The position numbers were made by a program, and so were the translations under genes. From Ixodes scapularis (lineage: Eukaryota; Arthropoda; Arachnida; Ixodida; Ixodidae), in contig NW_024609857.1 in assembly GCF_016920785.2 (NCBI RefSeq), positions 70,368,252 to 70,432,251 on the forward strand: a DNA stretch of 64,000 nucleotides. Direction: 5' to 3'. Below, in pieces: positions 33,963 through 45,750 of this stretch. The notes under the pieces are model-generated. The model was not told the origin of the DNA and made no database searches. It saw only the letters and a list, made by a program, of their open reading frames with translations. Numbering within the stretch: position 1 is the stretch's first letter; the number at the start of each line of letters is the position of its first letter.

Positions 33963-34559
33963 GATAGCACTCACCTCAAGCGCAGTTGACGGATGTTTCG
34001 CTATTATTGAAGATTTGTTCAACCCTGGCAGGATAACTGCATTGACTTTCTCAAGACTAAACAACTCTTTTTCCACCTCGGCTGCGACAAAAAAAAAAAT
34101 GAGTGGGAAATGAGGTTGGCACCACCCGTGTTGCTCCACTCGACGTCCGCCACGTAAGTTTTCGCCGCCGCGGCCGTCGAATTTTCAGCCACTGCGATAG
34201 CAAAATCCCTTCTCCATGAATGGTGAGCAAACAGACACGTAGAGTGTGTCTGTTATGTTTTCTATTCAAGAATATTTCAACAACAAACTTCTGTTTTGTT
34301 TTAGATGTGTTTTACAAACCTCGTTTACCGACGCCAGACAAAGTGTATGGAAATCGCTGCAAAGCAACGAGGTTGTTTTAATGGTCCAGGCTAAGGTGAC
34401 GGAGGCTGATGGCGCGTGCTCTATTTTTGTTTTCTTAGTTGAAATATTTTTATCCAGTAGCGCGCGTGTATAGAGGCTGTTGTGCCACTTTATGTTGGCA
34501 CGCTCGCGTCCTCGCCAGACGACACGGCGCCGCTTTAAGTTCCATCGCCGCTCCGCCAT

Positions 34560-35005
34560 CATTACTAAAGTCCCTCTATCCTGGGAAAAGTGGTGGCATT
34601 CATTGCTGTTGAAATGCTCGAGACACGTGACACGCGCCCCTTCTGGGAAGAACATGGCGTCTGAAATCTCTCTCAGTGCTGCGCTGTGCCGCCATGATCT
34701 TCCCAAGACCTGCACGTTGCACATTCCTCGTGCATTGACGCGCTAAGCGCTACTTCTAAAATATGAAGGGGCTTTTATCATTACTAAAGACCCTTCATGT
34801 TAAAAAAAAGTAGCGCAAGATGCGTCGATACACCTGGCACGTGCAACGTGCAGCCCTTAGGAAGATCATGGCGGCACAGCGCAGCACTGAGCTATAGATT
34901 TTAGACGACATGTTCTTCACAGAAGGGGCGCGTGGCACGTGTCTCGAGCATTTCCACAACATTGAATGGCACCACTTTTCCCAGGATAGAGGGTAGGGTG
35001 CCTTC
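34560..35005. mobile_element. Fold-back MITE of about 445 bp
   Basis: The half 34560-34770 (TATCCTGGGAAAAGTGGTGG, ATGCTCGAGACACGTG, ATGATCTTCCCAAGACCTGC) is inverted as 34785-35000. A solitary right half is at 36720-36925. Confidence 0.8.
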
Positions 35006-36075
35006 ATACACTTTCGCCACGTCTGTCTTAGGGTGGCGGCATCTCGGCCATTTCTATGCCCAGAATGCGCGCGCTTCGATCTCGTTCGGAGCGAGCGCTT
35101 AGCCCTGCCCGGCGCTTTGGCGCAATTTTAAGGTCATTCGGCATGCGCAGGCAGTTTTTAATACAACAATGGGTGTCTTCACCCTATGACAAACGCACAT
35201 TGAGGCACCCTAATAGAGGTGTGGTTCGCGCTCCCTCTAGCCAGACAAAGGCGCCCCGCAAAAGATTGCAGCACTGATCTCTAATCGATGACATAGCAGA
35301 ACTAATAGAGCAACGCTGCTGAGCAGGCAAAAGGCAAAAGTACAAGACAGCGAGATTGAAAATCTTTGAAGCGGAGTGCAATCCGTTCACCAATCATAAT
35401 TAATCGAGCCGCGCTCAAATTTGATGTCACGTGCAGTTGTTGATCATGAGTCAGACCCACGGGTCAGACCACTGGTCAGTGATGAGCTAATGTTCCTTGG
35501 TATTCTGTAACCCGTAAAAAAAACGTACTCCCCCCCCCCCCCCCCCCCGCCCTTCTTCCGTCGCCACTTAATGCTGGATGTAGCTGGTTTCTGGACTGCG
35601 AGTGCCGCAAGTTACAAATACAGTCGGCAGAGTCAAGTAAAACGCTGCTGTAGAGGCCCACACACCTTCACGCACATTGTACTAGTAAAAAACATCCACA
35701 TGACGTCGAATCTTGATCGGTATCCAAGCGTACGAAGGCACAGAAACGTAGCACTTCGGCGCCACAAGGAAATTTTGATTACGTCGCGAAACCGGTGAAA
35801 CTTGCTCTCGACGAATTGTGCCTTTTTCGTGCGGCCCTGCACTTTCGTAAAATTTTCCACGTGTTCTCAACAGTAAGTCTCAACGCTTACACAATTTCTT
35901 GGAAAACCTCTTTTGCGAATGACGACGAACGAGTAGAAAACGTTTCTCCAGCACGCTGACGGCTGCCTTTGTAACGCTAGCAAAACCGCAATTTGTTTAT
36001 TTGCAAGATGGCCGCCCGGTGACTTCACTAGCACTTCAGCGACCAAGCGGGTATGCGCGATCAGCAATAGACCTA

Positions 36076-36316
36076 TCGCCAAATTACCCAAGCATCAAGG
36101 AGAATGCAGGGATTGGTGTTCCACGCGTCGCACGTGCTGGCCTCACATTAGTAACTTTCCAAAGCAGATGTCTAAAACAAATTGCATCTTACACGCGCGT
36201 TCAACGCTTTATTTTGCTTATTTACTTCGAATCTTTTACACGGGGAAGGCATAGGCGTGCGGCGCCTGGAACACCAATCCCTGCATTCTTCTTGATGCTT
36301 GGGTAATTTAGTATTA
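36076..36316. mobile_element. 240-bp MITE with TIRs of about 55 bp
   Basis: AAATTACCCAAGCATCAAGG and GAATGCAGGGATTGGTGTTC (36079-36122) are mirrored by GAACACCAATCCCTGCATTC and TTGATGCTTGGGTAATTT (36270-36311). The flanks contain TA-rich sequence. Another inverted pair, 35215-35290 with 36333-36412, encloses it, so it is nested in an older fold-back. Confidence 0.8.
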
Positions 36317-36719
36317 GGTATATTTTCATAGAGATCAATACTGCAAACGTCCCATCTTTTGCGGGGCTCCTTTGTCTGGTCAGAGGGAGTGATGGCGGAG
36401 CAGCGGCCGTGTTGTCTGGCGAGGGCGTGAGCGTGCCAATATAAAGCGGCACTACAGCGTCTATCCACGCGCGCTAATGAATAAAAATATTTAAACCAAG
36501 AGAACAAAAATGGAGCACGCGCCATCAGCCCCTGTTCGAAATCCTACACTTGGTGTCAATAATTTTTACAGTTGGTCCTGCAGCTAGAGCGCTCGTTTAG
36601 CCGTGCCGCTGTCACACTAGGAGCCCGCGCTCGTAGCCTTGGGGCTTTGTCCGCACTAAGATAACACGAATGTATTCCCGGCGAGAAGCACGTAAGGGGC
36701 GCTTCAGCGATCCTCACTC

Positions 36720-36925
36720 TAAAGCCCCTTCACGTTTCAAAAGTAGCGCAAGGTGCGCGGATCCACGAGGCACGTGCCGCACTTGGGAAGATCATGACTG
36801 CACAGCGCAGCAATGATCAATATTTCAGACGTTATGCTCTTCCCAGAAGTAACGCGCGGCACGTGTCTCGAGCATTTCCAAAACAATTAATGACGCCACT
36901 TTTCCCAAGATGAGGGGCCTTACCT
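36720..36925. mobile_element. Solitary half of the 34560-35005 MITE
   Basis: AAAGTAGCGCAAGGTGCG, GGGAAGATCATG, CACGTGTCTCGAGCATTTCC and CACTTTTCCCAAGATGAGGG match the right half of the fold-back at 34785-35000. Confidence 0.75.
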
Positions 36926-38533
36926 AGAGCCACTCTATATGGCAGCGTAGCTGCCAGAGTAGCGACACGACGCAAAATTATCTAGATGCACGACGTCAGA
37001 AGCGCTAATAGTGATCTCCATTTTGGGCCTGGGAGGTTGCCATGGTAACCATACTTCTAGCGACGCCAAGCGGCAACCTTTGTAGTCTAGTTGATATCTC
37101 CATTCATTCATTGAAATGTGGTATAAGACGCTTGGCATCGCGGTACGGCAAGAACCTCTGGAGGAACGGTGCCTGTTTTCTCTGAAAGGTGAGACGATTT
37201 GCAGCCCAGGGACTGTCGGGCGACGAGAGCTGCTATGGTATTGTACGTGCACGGACAAGGCGAGTGGTTTTCGGCGCCTTTGGGATGGCGGCCGCTTCGT
37301 GGGACGAACGTACCGTCCTAGTACTTTCGGACTTCGCTCCGATGGAACGAAATCCGATTGCGCCGGCCTCGACGGGACGATTGGCTCGGAACATGACTGC
37401 TGCTCGACTGCCCTATAGTGAGCGAGTATATATGTTTAGCATCATACTTCTTCAAGACCCGGTCATCCCTTCAAGATGACATTTTGTAACCGACTGGTGA
37501 GGAGCGACGTCGACGGGGTTCAACCAAGAAGTACGGCATGGTGGTCTCTAGGGAATTGTTGGCGCCATCAAAAGAGACGGACGCCGGATATGAGGTGTTC
37601 TTGCCGACAGGCCAAATGGTCGTTCGGAAGTTTACCGGCATTTAAAAAGTCAATATTTTTATCTGGTGTAGCACACACATCCGTGTTAAAGGGGCCATGA
37701 AATTATGTTTAAACTTCTTCTTCCTTACCTGTAATATTCAACTCAGAAGAGAACTGTGAAATCACGCAGTCGTGACATGCTAGGGCACCGGTGCGATGAC
37801 CCCAAGCTTTCACCGTGCTTTTTAAGCACACCGTAGAACTTGGCATTCGCAAGCAATGATATGTTCGTCAGGGCACTCATTTGACAGAAACGCGAATTCA
37901 AATATCCATGGACGAATTGATTGCTGACGAGCGCATACATCCGAGCGACGCAGTTTTTGTGTCCAATGCGTGAGTTGGGGTCGGCTGACGTCATTTTGGC
38001 CATTGTAGGCATTGTAAAGAGGATATTTAGAACCATACACACATGATGATAACGTCATAGCACAATGACATTAAGGAGCACAAAACGGGCCCAGCTACAG
38101 AAAATAAATATTACACGCGTAAGAAATAAACACGCCTGTAACTTGTTAGTTACAAAGACGAACACACCTCTGAGCATCTAACTCAAACTCTTTATTTCTC
38201 TCCGTTTGGAAGTTTAATAGTATGTGTTGATGCATTGTCATGTAGCAGGACATTTCATATACGTCACTTGAGCAAACGCCAGCTTTTCACTTGAAAAACA
38301 AACAAAAAAACTCAAATGCAAGCTATTGCAACGAAAGCAAGTTATATCGAAATCTTCAGATCTGCCGATTCGTAGAATTGGCGATTAGTAAAGAAACGTT
38401 AAAGATCGCAGGAGCTTCCTCGCTGAAAAATGCTGTGATTATTCGGTAACCCAGGGCTGAAACAATTTCCCCTGGGTCCTACACGCGCCGTATACCTTTC
38501 TTTAAGATTCTCAGAAATTCAGACTTTCAAAGG

Positions 38534-38805
38534 AAGCTAGAAAAATGCGAAAATTTTATCCTAAAAGCTATGTGGAGCACGAGCTTGTGCTCCACATAGC
38601 TTTTAGGATAAAATTTTAGCATTTTTCTAGCTGCTTCTTTTTGCAGGGGTTGTGGTGACGTCAGAACGCCGAGATCTGAGTGGCTCCGATTGAATGAGAG
38701 TGGGTAGACCTAAAAGCAAGCTGCCTTGAGGTCTACCCACTATTCTTTTTTCAGAACCAATCAGAGCTCGGCATTCTGACGTCACCACAACCCCTACTAA
38801 AAGAA
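38534..38805. repeat. Two adjacent fold-backs
   Basis: The first (38534-38632) has arms of about 49 bp around gagcttg: AGCTAGAAAAATGCGAAAAT, AAGCTATGTGGAGCAC and its mirror. The second (38632-38805) has CTTCTTTTTGCAGGGGTTGT, GGTGACGTCAGAACGCCGAG and GTGGGTAGACCT mirrored by AGGTCTACCCAC and TTCTGACGTCACCACAACCC. The segment upstream (38375-38560) recurs diverged at 39075-39260. Confidence 0.75.
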
Positions 38806-38869
38806 GCAGACGAACGTGCGCTGCGCAAATCGTAAAATCGTTGATTAGTATACTTGGGAGTTGTGTGAA

Positions 38870-39070
38870 TATTTATACAGCGTGTACTTGGTCAGCCATT
38901 TCAAAGTTGCGACGAGTCACTCAATGTAAATGAGCAATTTAGCCAATGCAGTATAAGCGCTAGCTTTATAGGTCTTTAACGTGCACCACGCAGCCACACA
39001 ACCGCAGGTCGGTACGATGCTCATCCAGATCGAAACGGGAAGGGTGGGGATTGAACCCAGGTTCCCTGGT
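38870..39070 (-). repeat. SINE-like dispersed repeat in the spacer
   Basis: Minus-strand copy of the 13310-13540 family, with GGTACGATGCTCATCCAGAT and a GGGGATTGAACCCAGG B-box-like end, the most tRNA-like head of the five copies. Confidence 0.75.
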
Positions 39071-40421
39071 TGATTAGTACAAAACGTAAACATTGCAGGA
39101 GCTTCCTCGCTAAAAGTTTGTGATCATGCGGTTACCTGTTGCTGAAACAAATTCCCCAAGGCCCAACATGCGACGCATAGATTTCGCATCGATTCTCAGA
39201 CACTCCAACGTTCAAATAAAGCTAAGAGAATGCGAAAATTGCATGCTAAATGTCTTATCGATCCTCAAACACATCCGGAAACCCGAGCACCGCTAAGGCG
39301 ATATTAATGATGCTGTCCCACAGGTGCTAATATCCAGAGCGGTCTTGCACAGAAAGGGTATAAAGTATCATTCTTTCAGATATTCACGTTATACCTACGT
39401 CAGAAATCACGAAGAAGCCCTAAATCGTCGGCAAGCTGCGGCACATCACGACTCCGCGCACCGAACAAACTCGCATCTACCAGCTCTGAGCGCTGCCATC
39501 TTACCGATGACATCACGGCTCTTGAGAGGTCACATGACGAGTCGTCACTCGGTTGCTACGGAAACCGAGCCAGCTCAGCTCGTTGCTATGGTACCGCGTG
39601 TGACCAATCGCGGTGAGAGGCGGCACAGGGAAAAGCGTGGCGCTACTCTGGCAGCTACGCTGCCATATCGAGTGGCTCTAGCTTTACCTCACTGCGGCGG
39701 CTACACGCGCTAATCAAGCGCTGATGTTTTTGTTCCCACATACAGCACCGATCTAGCTTTCATGCTAGAACCGCGAGTCACCCCGGCATGTCCGGCCGTG
39801 TCTCGTATACCGCATTTAGGTTGCTCCTGTTGCTGCGCTTCATGCGAATGTCAGCGGTGGCCGGGTGCTGACGTTCCGTTATTTAATAATGCGACGTTGA
39901 ATTGATAAAATGAAATAGTGTTTAATATACTAGATTAATTTCTGATTACATGGTCTCTTTTGCGTGCGTATACGTGGCGTGCCTCCGGTCGTTCTGTGTG
40001 AGGTTTCTTCCCACGCAGGCACAAGCCGTCTCTTCTTCCCAGGCAGGCACTATGGGCGAAGTTCAGTTCACGCTCTCGCGAAGCGTAAACAAGCTGGGCC
40101 CGCAACCCCGTGCGCTCGCAAAAGTCACGTATTGAGAATCCATTGCAGATCCCGCCGAGGCAAGACGAACAAGTAGACAAACGAGCTGGGCCAAGCTAAC
40201 ACGAAGTACCTATGTATCTGTTTCTAATGTTGATTCAGTGCTAACGTAGCCAGATAGCCCTGCGTTATCTGTGAAAAAATACATTTAAAAAGGGGGAAAA
40301 AAAGAACATCGATTCAATCTTGTTTTGGGATGCGAAAAGGATCCACCTGATAGCGACTCCCAACCCAAACTTCTCGACGTAAGCAGGACTGGTGAAGGCG
40401 AGCGGGTTGAACATGAACACA

Positions 40422-40531
40422 TAAAATTGAAAGAATGAACCACAGAGGACAAGCACAGGACAACCACTTTCTTTCACGAAAGAAGGTGGTTGTCCTGTGC
40501 TTGTCCTTTGTGTCTTATTCTTTCAATTTTA
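40422..40531. repeat. Hairpin with arms of about 45 bp
   Basis: AAAATTGAAAGAATGAACCA and GGACAAGCACAGGACAACCA (40422-40469) are mirrored by GGTGGTTGTCCTGTGCTTGT and CTTATTCTTTCAATTTT (40485-40531). Confidence 0.8.
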
Positions 40532-41306
40532 AGTAAGCAGGAACGGGCGTTTTTTCCAGCTTTTTTTATTATTGATATTTTGTTTCACAAATGTTGAGAA
40601 AAATTTAGGAAAACAATCAATGACAACGCGAAGAAACATGCGCACGTTATCGCGCGGCGTGAAGCCATTTACAGCTGTTAAACTGGGCTCTAATCTTTTC
40701 ACAAAGTTGTACCAAACCTCTTAATGAATTTTTTTTTTTTATGCGCGTTGTAGAGTCGTTTTTTTTTATGCGCAAGTCGCTCAATGTGTGCGGAAAATAC
40801 CGAGAGTTTAAATATTCTACAGCACAGAGGCCTTGCTTTAATGTTTTGGAAAGCCAAAAAACAACCACGTTGCTTTGCAGCGATTTCCATACACTTTGTC
40901 TGGCGTCGGTAAACGAGGTTTTTTAAAACACATCTAAAACAAAACAGAAGTTTGTTGTTGAAATATTCTTGAATAGAAAACATAAGAGACACAGACTACG
41001 TGTCTGTTTGCTCACCATTCATGGAAAAGGGATTCTGCTATCGCAGTGGCTAAAAATTCGACGGCCGCGGCGGCGAAAACTTACGTGGCGGACGTCGAGT
41101 GGAGCAACACGGGTGGTGCCAACCTCATTTCACGCTCATTTTTTTACATCGTTTTTTTTTTTTTTTTTTTTTTTGTCGCAGCCGAGGTGAAAAAAAAAAT
41201 TGTTTAGTCTTGAGAAAGTCAATGCAGTTAACCTGCCAGGGTTGAACAAATCTTCAATAATAGCGAAACATCCGTCAACTGTGCTTGAGGTAAGCGCTAT
41301 CTTTTG

Positions 41307-41482
41307 GATGAGCATCGTACCGGCGTGCGGTCGTGTATCACTACTGCGTGGTGCACGTTCAAGACCCCAGGCTAGCGATTGTACTGCACTGGCGAAATTG
41401 CTCATCTACAGCTGGGAGACTCGTCGCCCCAGTGAGGCAGACCAAGTTCCAGGCTGTATAAACACACACACAACCCAATTTT
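41307..41482 (+). repeat. SINE-like dispersed repeat in the right arm
   Basis: GATGAGCATCGTACCGGCGT through AACACACACACAACCCAATT. It is the inverted counterpart of 33783-33962, so it was present before the arms duplicated. Confidence 0.75.
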
Positions 41483-42876
41483 TCCTATCTGAAACCAACT
41501 TAGCTCTTGCAACGTCTGAAAAATATTTCCCAGGGCACAGTTTCCATTGAAACACAGAGCTTTCTATAAAAAAAAATAATAATAAAACACTTTTGTCAAT
41601 AACAAAAAAAAAAAAAAAATTGAGTCGCATGTAACACGGTAGGCAGTCTACTGCTAAACAGTACGATTTCATCGGTGTTCGCATCGAAAAAAGAGTGTCC
41701 TCAGAGATGAAGCGCATGACGGCCTAGCTCTTCGGCCACGTCGGGTGATCGGTCGGATGTCAGAAAACAATAAAATTTCCGAATCGCACTCAGTGGCGGA
41801 GCGTCCATGCCCTAGAAGGAAATGCGGAGAAACCGAAACTCAAGACGGCCGCCCGTACAGTGTTTCCAGACCACGAAGATGTTTTGCAACTCGCATCCAC
41901 GTAGTTCCGTTTTCACGCAGAAGGGTTTGGGTTTTTGTATTGCAGTGTTGAGTCAAGTCATCGGAATAGTTGATACAATCAAACCGACTTTTGGACGTTT
42001 AAACATTTCTGCCGGACATTGCAGCAGAGTGACGCAATAAAAATAATACTAATTATAGCTCAATTTGGGAATACAGTTTTATCTAAACTGCTGTTTTATA
42101 ACTTATGATATTTGCTAAAAGATTAGTCTCGGAGTAAAAAAAGTGCATAATTTTATTAACTGATTTTAGGAAGTTCGATTGAGTTCTATCCAGTATCCAC
42201 TGATTTTTGTTTTCCTCACCTGGCAACACTGGGACCCAAGATGGCGCAACGGATGTGGGGCAGGTGGAGCATTGTGTGCGACGTGGTTGCGGCCTTTGAG
42301 TTATTCGATGGTTTTGTTCAACACAAGGCTCCTATTTCGAGAACGAGCGGTTCAAATCAACGCTTCCGATTGCAGCGAAAGTAATACCGAATCACTGACC
42401 GGTCCCACTTCACAGTTCGTTCATCAAGGGTGAGTATCCACGAAAGCATGGTAGCACAAGTTCGGGAAGGGGCCACAAAGCACTTTCCGAACGCTGTGTC
42501 TACAGTGCCGCCCGACGGCACTCCAATCGCGCCTACAAGTGTCGTCCGGGAGTCGGACGGCGCGTGTTTCACTGGGGAGCTCGTTAACACACACCCCCGC
42601 CTGCGTTCACGCCGCTTCGCGGCGACAGTATGCGGCTGCTAATTACAAAGATATTGACCCATTTGGCCCTGTCGTACACGCCGCTTCGCGGCGTCCAAAC
42701 CAAGCCCCGCTGTACCCGATGCACCTCCGAAAACGAAGTACCATGCTATTTCGTTCAGCGAAATTTCGGCGACAACATTCGTTTTTTTCCTGTGTTAATG
42801 GTAAAAAAATAAATGTACATATCGCCAAATGCGTCGGCAAAATAAAATGTTCGAGAAAACAAAAACAATAAAGTAA

Positions 42877-42948
42877 GCCCGCACTGGGGATCGAACCCGG
42901 GATCACGTGCTTATGTGACACATCTTACCAATACGCCACACTCCCCTT
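42877..42948 (-). repeat. tRNA-like sequence 2, right arm
   Basis: Mirror of 32277-32346, with the B-box GGGTTCGATCCCC preserved. Confidence 0.5.
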
Positions 42949-44459
42949 CGTAAAAGTCGTTTTGAGAACTCGTTTTATACGAGACTTTCGGACGCCACTT
43001 GAACGCGCGAGTGGAGTACCGTCGGACGGCATTTGAACTCTCTGCAAGAGTGCCGTCGGACAGTTTTTTAGACACTACGTTTTCCGAAACCACACCCGTT
43101 CACTCGTTCTGTCTAGTGGGTTTTATCAAAACGGAAGGGATATAGCGAGCGCTGCCATGAGCGGCAGACTGGGCGAACTGCGATGAACAGGCGAGCTCTA
43201 GGAATCGAAAGTATGTGGCATCGCGCGTCGGAGGGGCCAGGATGGGGCTTTGCAGTGTGCGCGACTACAAGGACCGTTGAGATTATTCTTCCGCAGGCAT
43301 TACATTTCACCGTTCAGTCCCACAGCATAATACAATTTGCAGTAAAGTGAATTTGTGGGCAGTTCTCCTGGTTTTACAAGGGTCAGCAAGTTGCGGAACC
43401 GTTGGATTTCTGTCGTTGATCGCGGCGGTGACTGGACCCCGTCTCACCTCCTCTTCACCTCAGTGAGTGACCTACACAGTGACCGCAATAACAATAAAAG
43501 CGAACTGTTTTAATCCAGGTTGTATCTGAGTGCCGTCCGATGGCACTAAAGTAACACTGGACTGCACTCTGAGCACGCATTCGAGCGCCGCCCAAAGGCT
43601 CGATGGGCTGTAGAGGGGACCTGGGTCATCGCGCCCTGAGAAGCGGAGCCTTCCGTATCCGTAGTCTGAAGGAGTAGGTTTCACTCGAAGTTTTTTTACC
43701 ATATCCAAGCACTTAGCGAGTCATCAGGGAAGTGTCGCAATCAGCAATTTAGAAGATCTGACTATGAGCCGATTGCCGCTGATTTGTTTGTCATAAAGTG
43801 CGTCCAAACAAATCCAGAAATCGTTTGAGCAACCTCAAAATTCTTCAGGCACTCTCTGCGTTTGATATCACCTTACATCGCGACACCAGCTTTGCGCGGG
43901 CACTTCCAAGATGAATTGCCGTTGAAATTAGTAGGTAAGCGATTTCAACACGTTATACTATCTGCAAAAAACAGTTCCTTAACCGAAGCAAAGTGCCGAA
44001 GAAAGGAAGCAGACGACAGATGTCATCGGTCAGCCGCAGTCTCCATTTGGGAATTGGGATGAGTAGCGGCGCAGAGCCCAGCAGTGCCAGCCAGTCCTTC
44101 CCTACGAACAAGCGTCAACCACAAGGGATGACGGGTAGTCATGATGGGCGATGAAGTAGACGGCAAAGGGGCTGGCGATAATGGAGGTTGGGTTGCGGGG
44201 GCTACGGAGCTAACATCATGATCCCCTGCTACAATTCTATCATACTTGGTAGTAGGCTTTTCTTCCGAAATTTGAGTAAGACACAAGTTCAACTTTGAGG
44301 GCGCGTGGCGGGTCGCTACAAAACACTCTCGACACCCTGGCCGACCGAAAAAGGCCAGGCTGTGCTAGCGAGTCCATCTATGGAAAGCGGCAAGCTTTGA
44401 TGTCATGATGCTTTTGGAGAGAAGTAGTTGTAGTTGTAATTAAATTAAATTTTAGGGAC

Positions 44460-44640
44460 TTTACCCACATATGCAGGATATGTTTGGGTCTCCATCGACA
44501 GGACAAGTTGCCTGCTTGATGAAGACCTTCCTTGATGATGTGCGACATGGGCAATTGCCGTACGTGTGATCATCGATGCCTCCATCTCCCTGCAAAGGTA
44601 ACCCATAGACTACAGCAGGTATCGCCTAGTATACAATGCC
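44460..44640 (+). pseudogene. Cys-rich module B, right arm
   Basis: Mirror of 30530-30775. It reads CDMGNCRTCDHRCLHLPAK up to a GTAAC donor-like site. The remainder is interrupted by stops. Confidence 0.3.
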
Positions 44641-45674
44641 AGGAATTAATTTAGAGGGAAAGGCTGTTCCCAAGCTCCTTGAGAACCTGCATGGCGATGC
44701 CCTAGTATAGGGGTGGCCAAGCTGCGGCTCTCCGCGTGTTAAAGTGCGGCTCGCCGCTCCCTCCCTTATCCCTCCTCTCTCCCCCCCCCCCCCCCCTCTC
44801 CCGGAGCACTTCCCCAAAAAGAGAAATAAGACGCGTTTTAAATGTGCTACTGCTGCCTTACGCACAATTGGACTGCTTTTGACTCATATAAGATAGACCG
44901 AAATTAGTTTGAGTTTCGTTTATTGCTCCAAACAAAAAGCCTGCCGCGGCCCTTGAAAATTTTGTGATTTTGTTTGCAGCTCTTAGGCCACGTCAGCCTG
45001 GCCAACCCTGCCCAAGTATATAATACACTGGAGTGGCTATAGTTAGGGTTCCATGTTTTCAGAATATGTTTTTTAGTGAAATTCCGAAGGTGGTGTCTCT
45101 TTTTGCACAAGTAGAGGGTAATATTTTTGTAGCGTGCGAAAGAGTTCACATTAAACGCTGTGCTGCATCCATGCTATTTAGGAGCACGGTGATAGTGTGA
45201 TGCTCTTCTTGATGAGAACAATGGACGCGAGAAAATAATTTCCGGTGCAGCCCAGAGTACTCACTCAGCAAAGATATACACAAGTGCTAGGCTCGCACAT
45301 AGAACAGTGAGTCCGCCCACAGCACCGATTCAATCGAAACATACAGGGAGGCCATTTTGCTTCCCAATGAATTGCAGCTGACAGATTGCGCAATCTTTTC
45401 TTGATGGGCTACATCCGAGCGATGCGATGTTGCGTTGCACCTTGTCACTGTTAGTGATGCCAGTGACGGTTCCTATGGTAAGCGTTGCGGGACGCTTGTT
45501 TTATTTATTATATGGTGTGTTATATATCTAGGGTTGAGAGCATGCAACGACCGATCCAGTTGTTGTAGATCAACATGGATTACCCAGTCGGTCACGGAAG
45601 CACGTCGAATGAGAAGAACAGAGAATAAAAGCAAAGATAGGGTTCAATTAATGAAAGAAGATCAATGATATGTC

Positions 45675-45750
45675 TCCCCTATAAGGAGATCGAGCCCACA
45701 GCCTTTTGATTAGGAGCCCGATGTTCTACCCCTGCACCACTGAATGGCAC
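45675..45750 (-). repeat. tRNA-like sequence, right arm
   Basis: Mirror of 29433-29506 with several changes (gatctcc for gatcccc in the T-arm), further weakening tRNA function. Confidence 0.5.

Larger units (their letters stand above)
20651..34381 (+). repeat. Left arm of the giant inverted repeat
   Basis: Collinear and inverted with 40857-50176. Examples of pairs: 28511-28750 with 46428-46667, 29510-29743 with 45435-45668, 31516-31752 with 43472-43708, and 34246-34370 with 40870-40992. Homology ends at about 34381. The arm is interrupted by the nested element 20733-25096. Confidence 0.9.
36924..39684. repeat. Inverted repeats of about 42 bp bracketing 2.7 kb of the spacer
   Basis: CTAGAGCCACTCTATATGGC and AGCGTAGCTGCCAGAGTAGC (36924-36963) are mirrored by GCTACTCTGGCAGCTACGCT and GCCATATCGAGTGGCTCTAG (39641-39684) with one mismatch and one extra base. 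This may be the ends of a TIR element occupying part of the spacer. Confidence 0.6.
34382..40856. other. Spacer of the giant palindrome; no gene recognised
   Basis: About 6.5 kb separating the arms. It holds several smaller fold-backs (listed separately), a SINE-like copy and no ORF with a recognisable domain. The longest frames (152 codons at 34266-34724 minus, 138 at 39324-39713 region) lack family marks or overlap repeats. Confidence 0.5.

Noticed and set aside
34266..34724. 152-codon minus-strand ORF at the inner arm boundary
   Set aside because: Runs through the arm/spacer junction and the fold-back 34560-35005, with no recognisable family.
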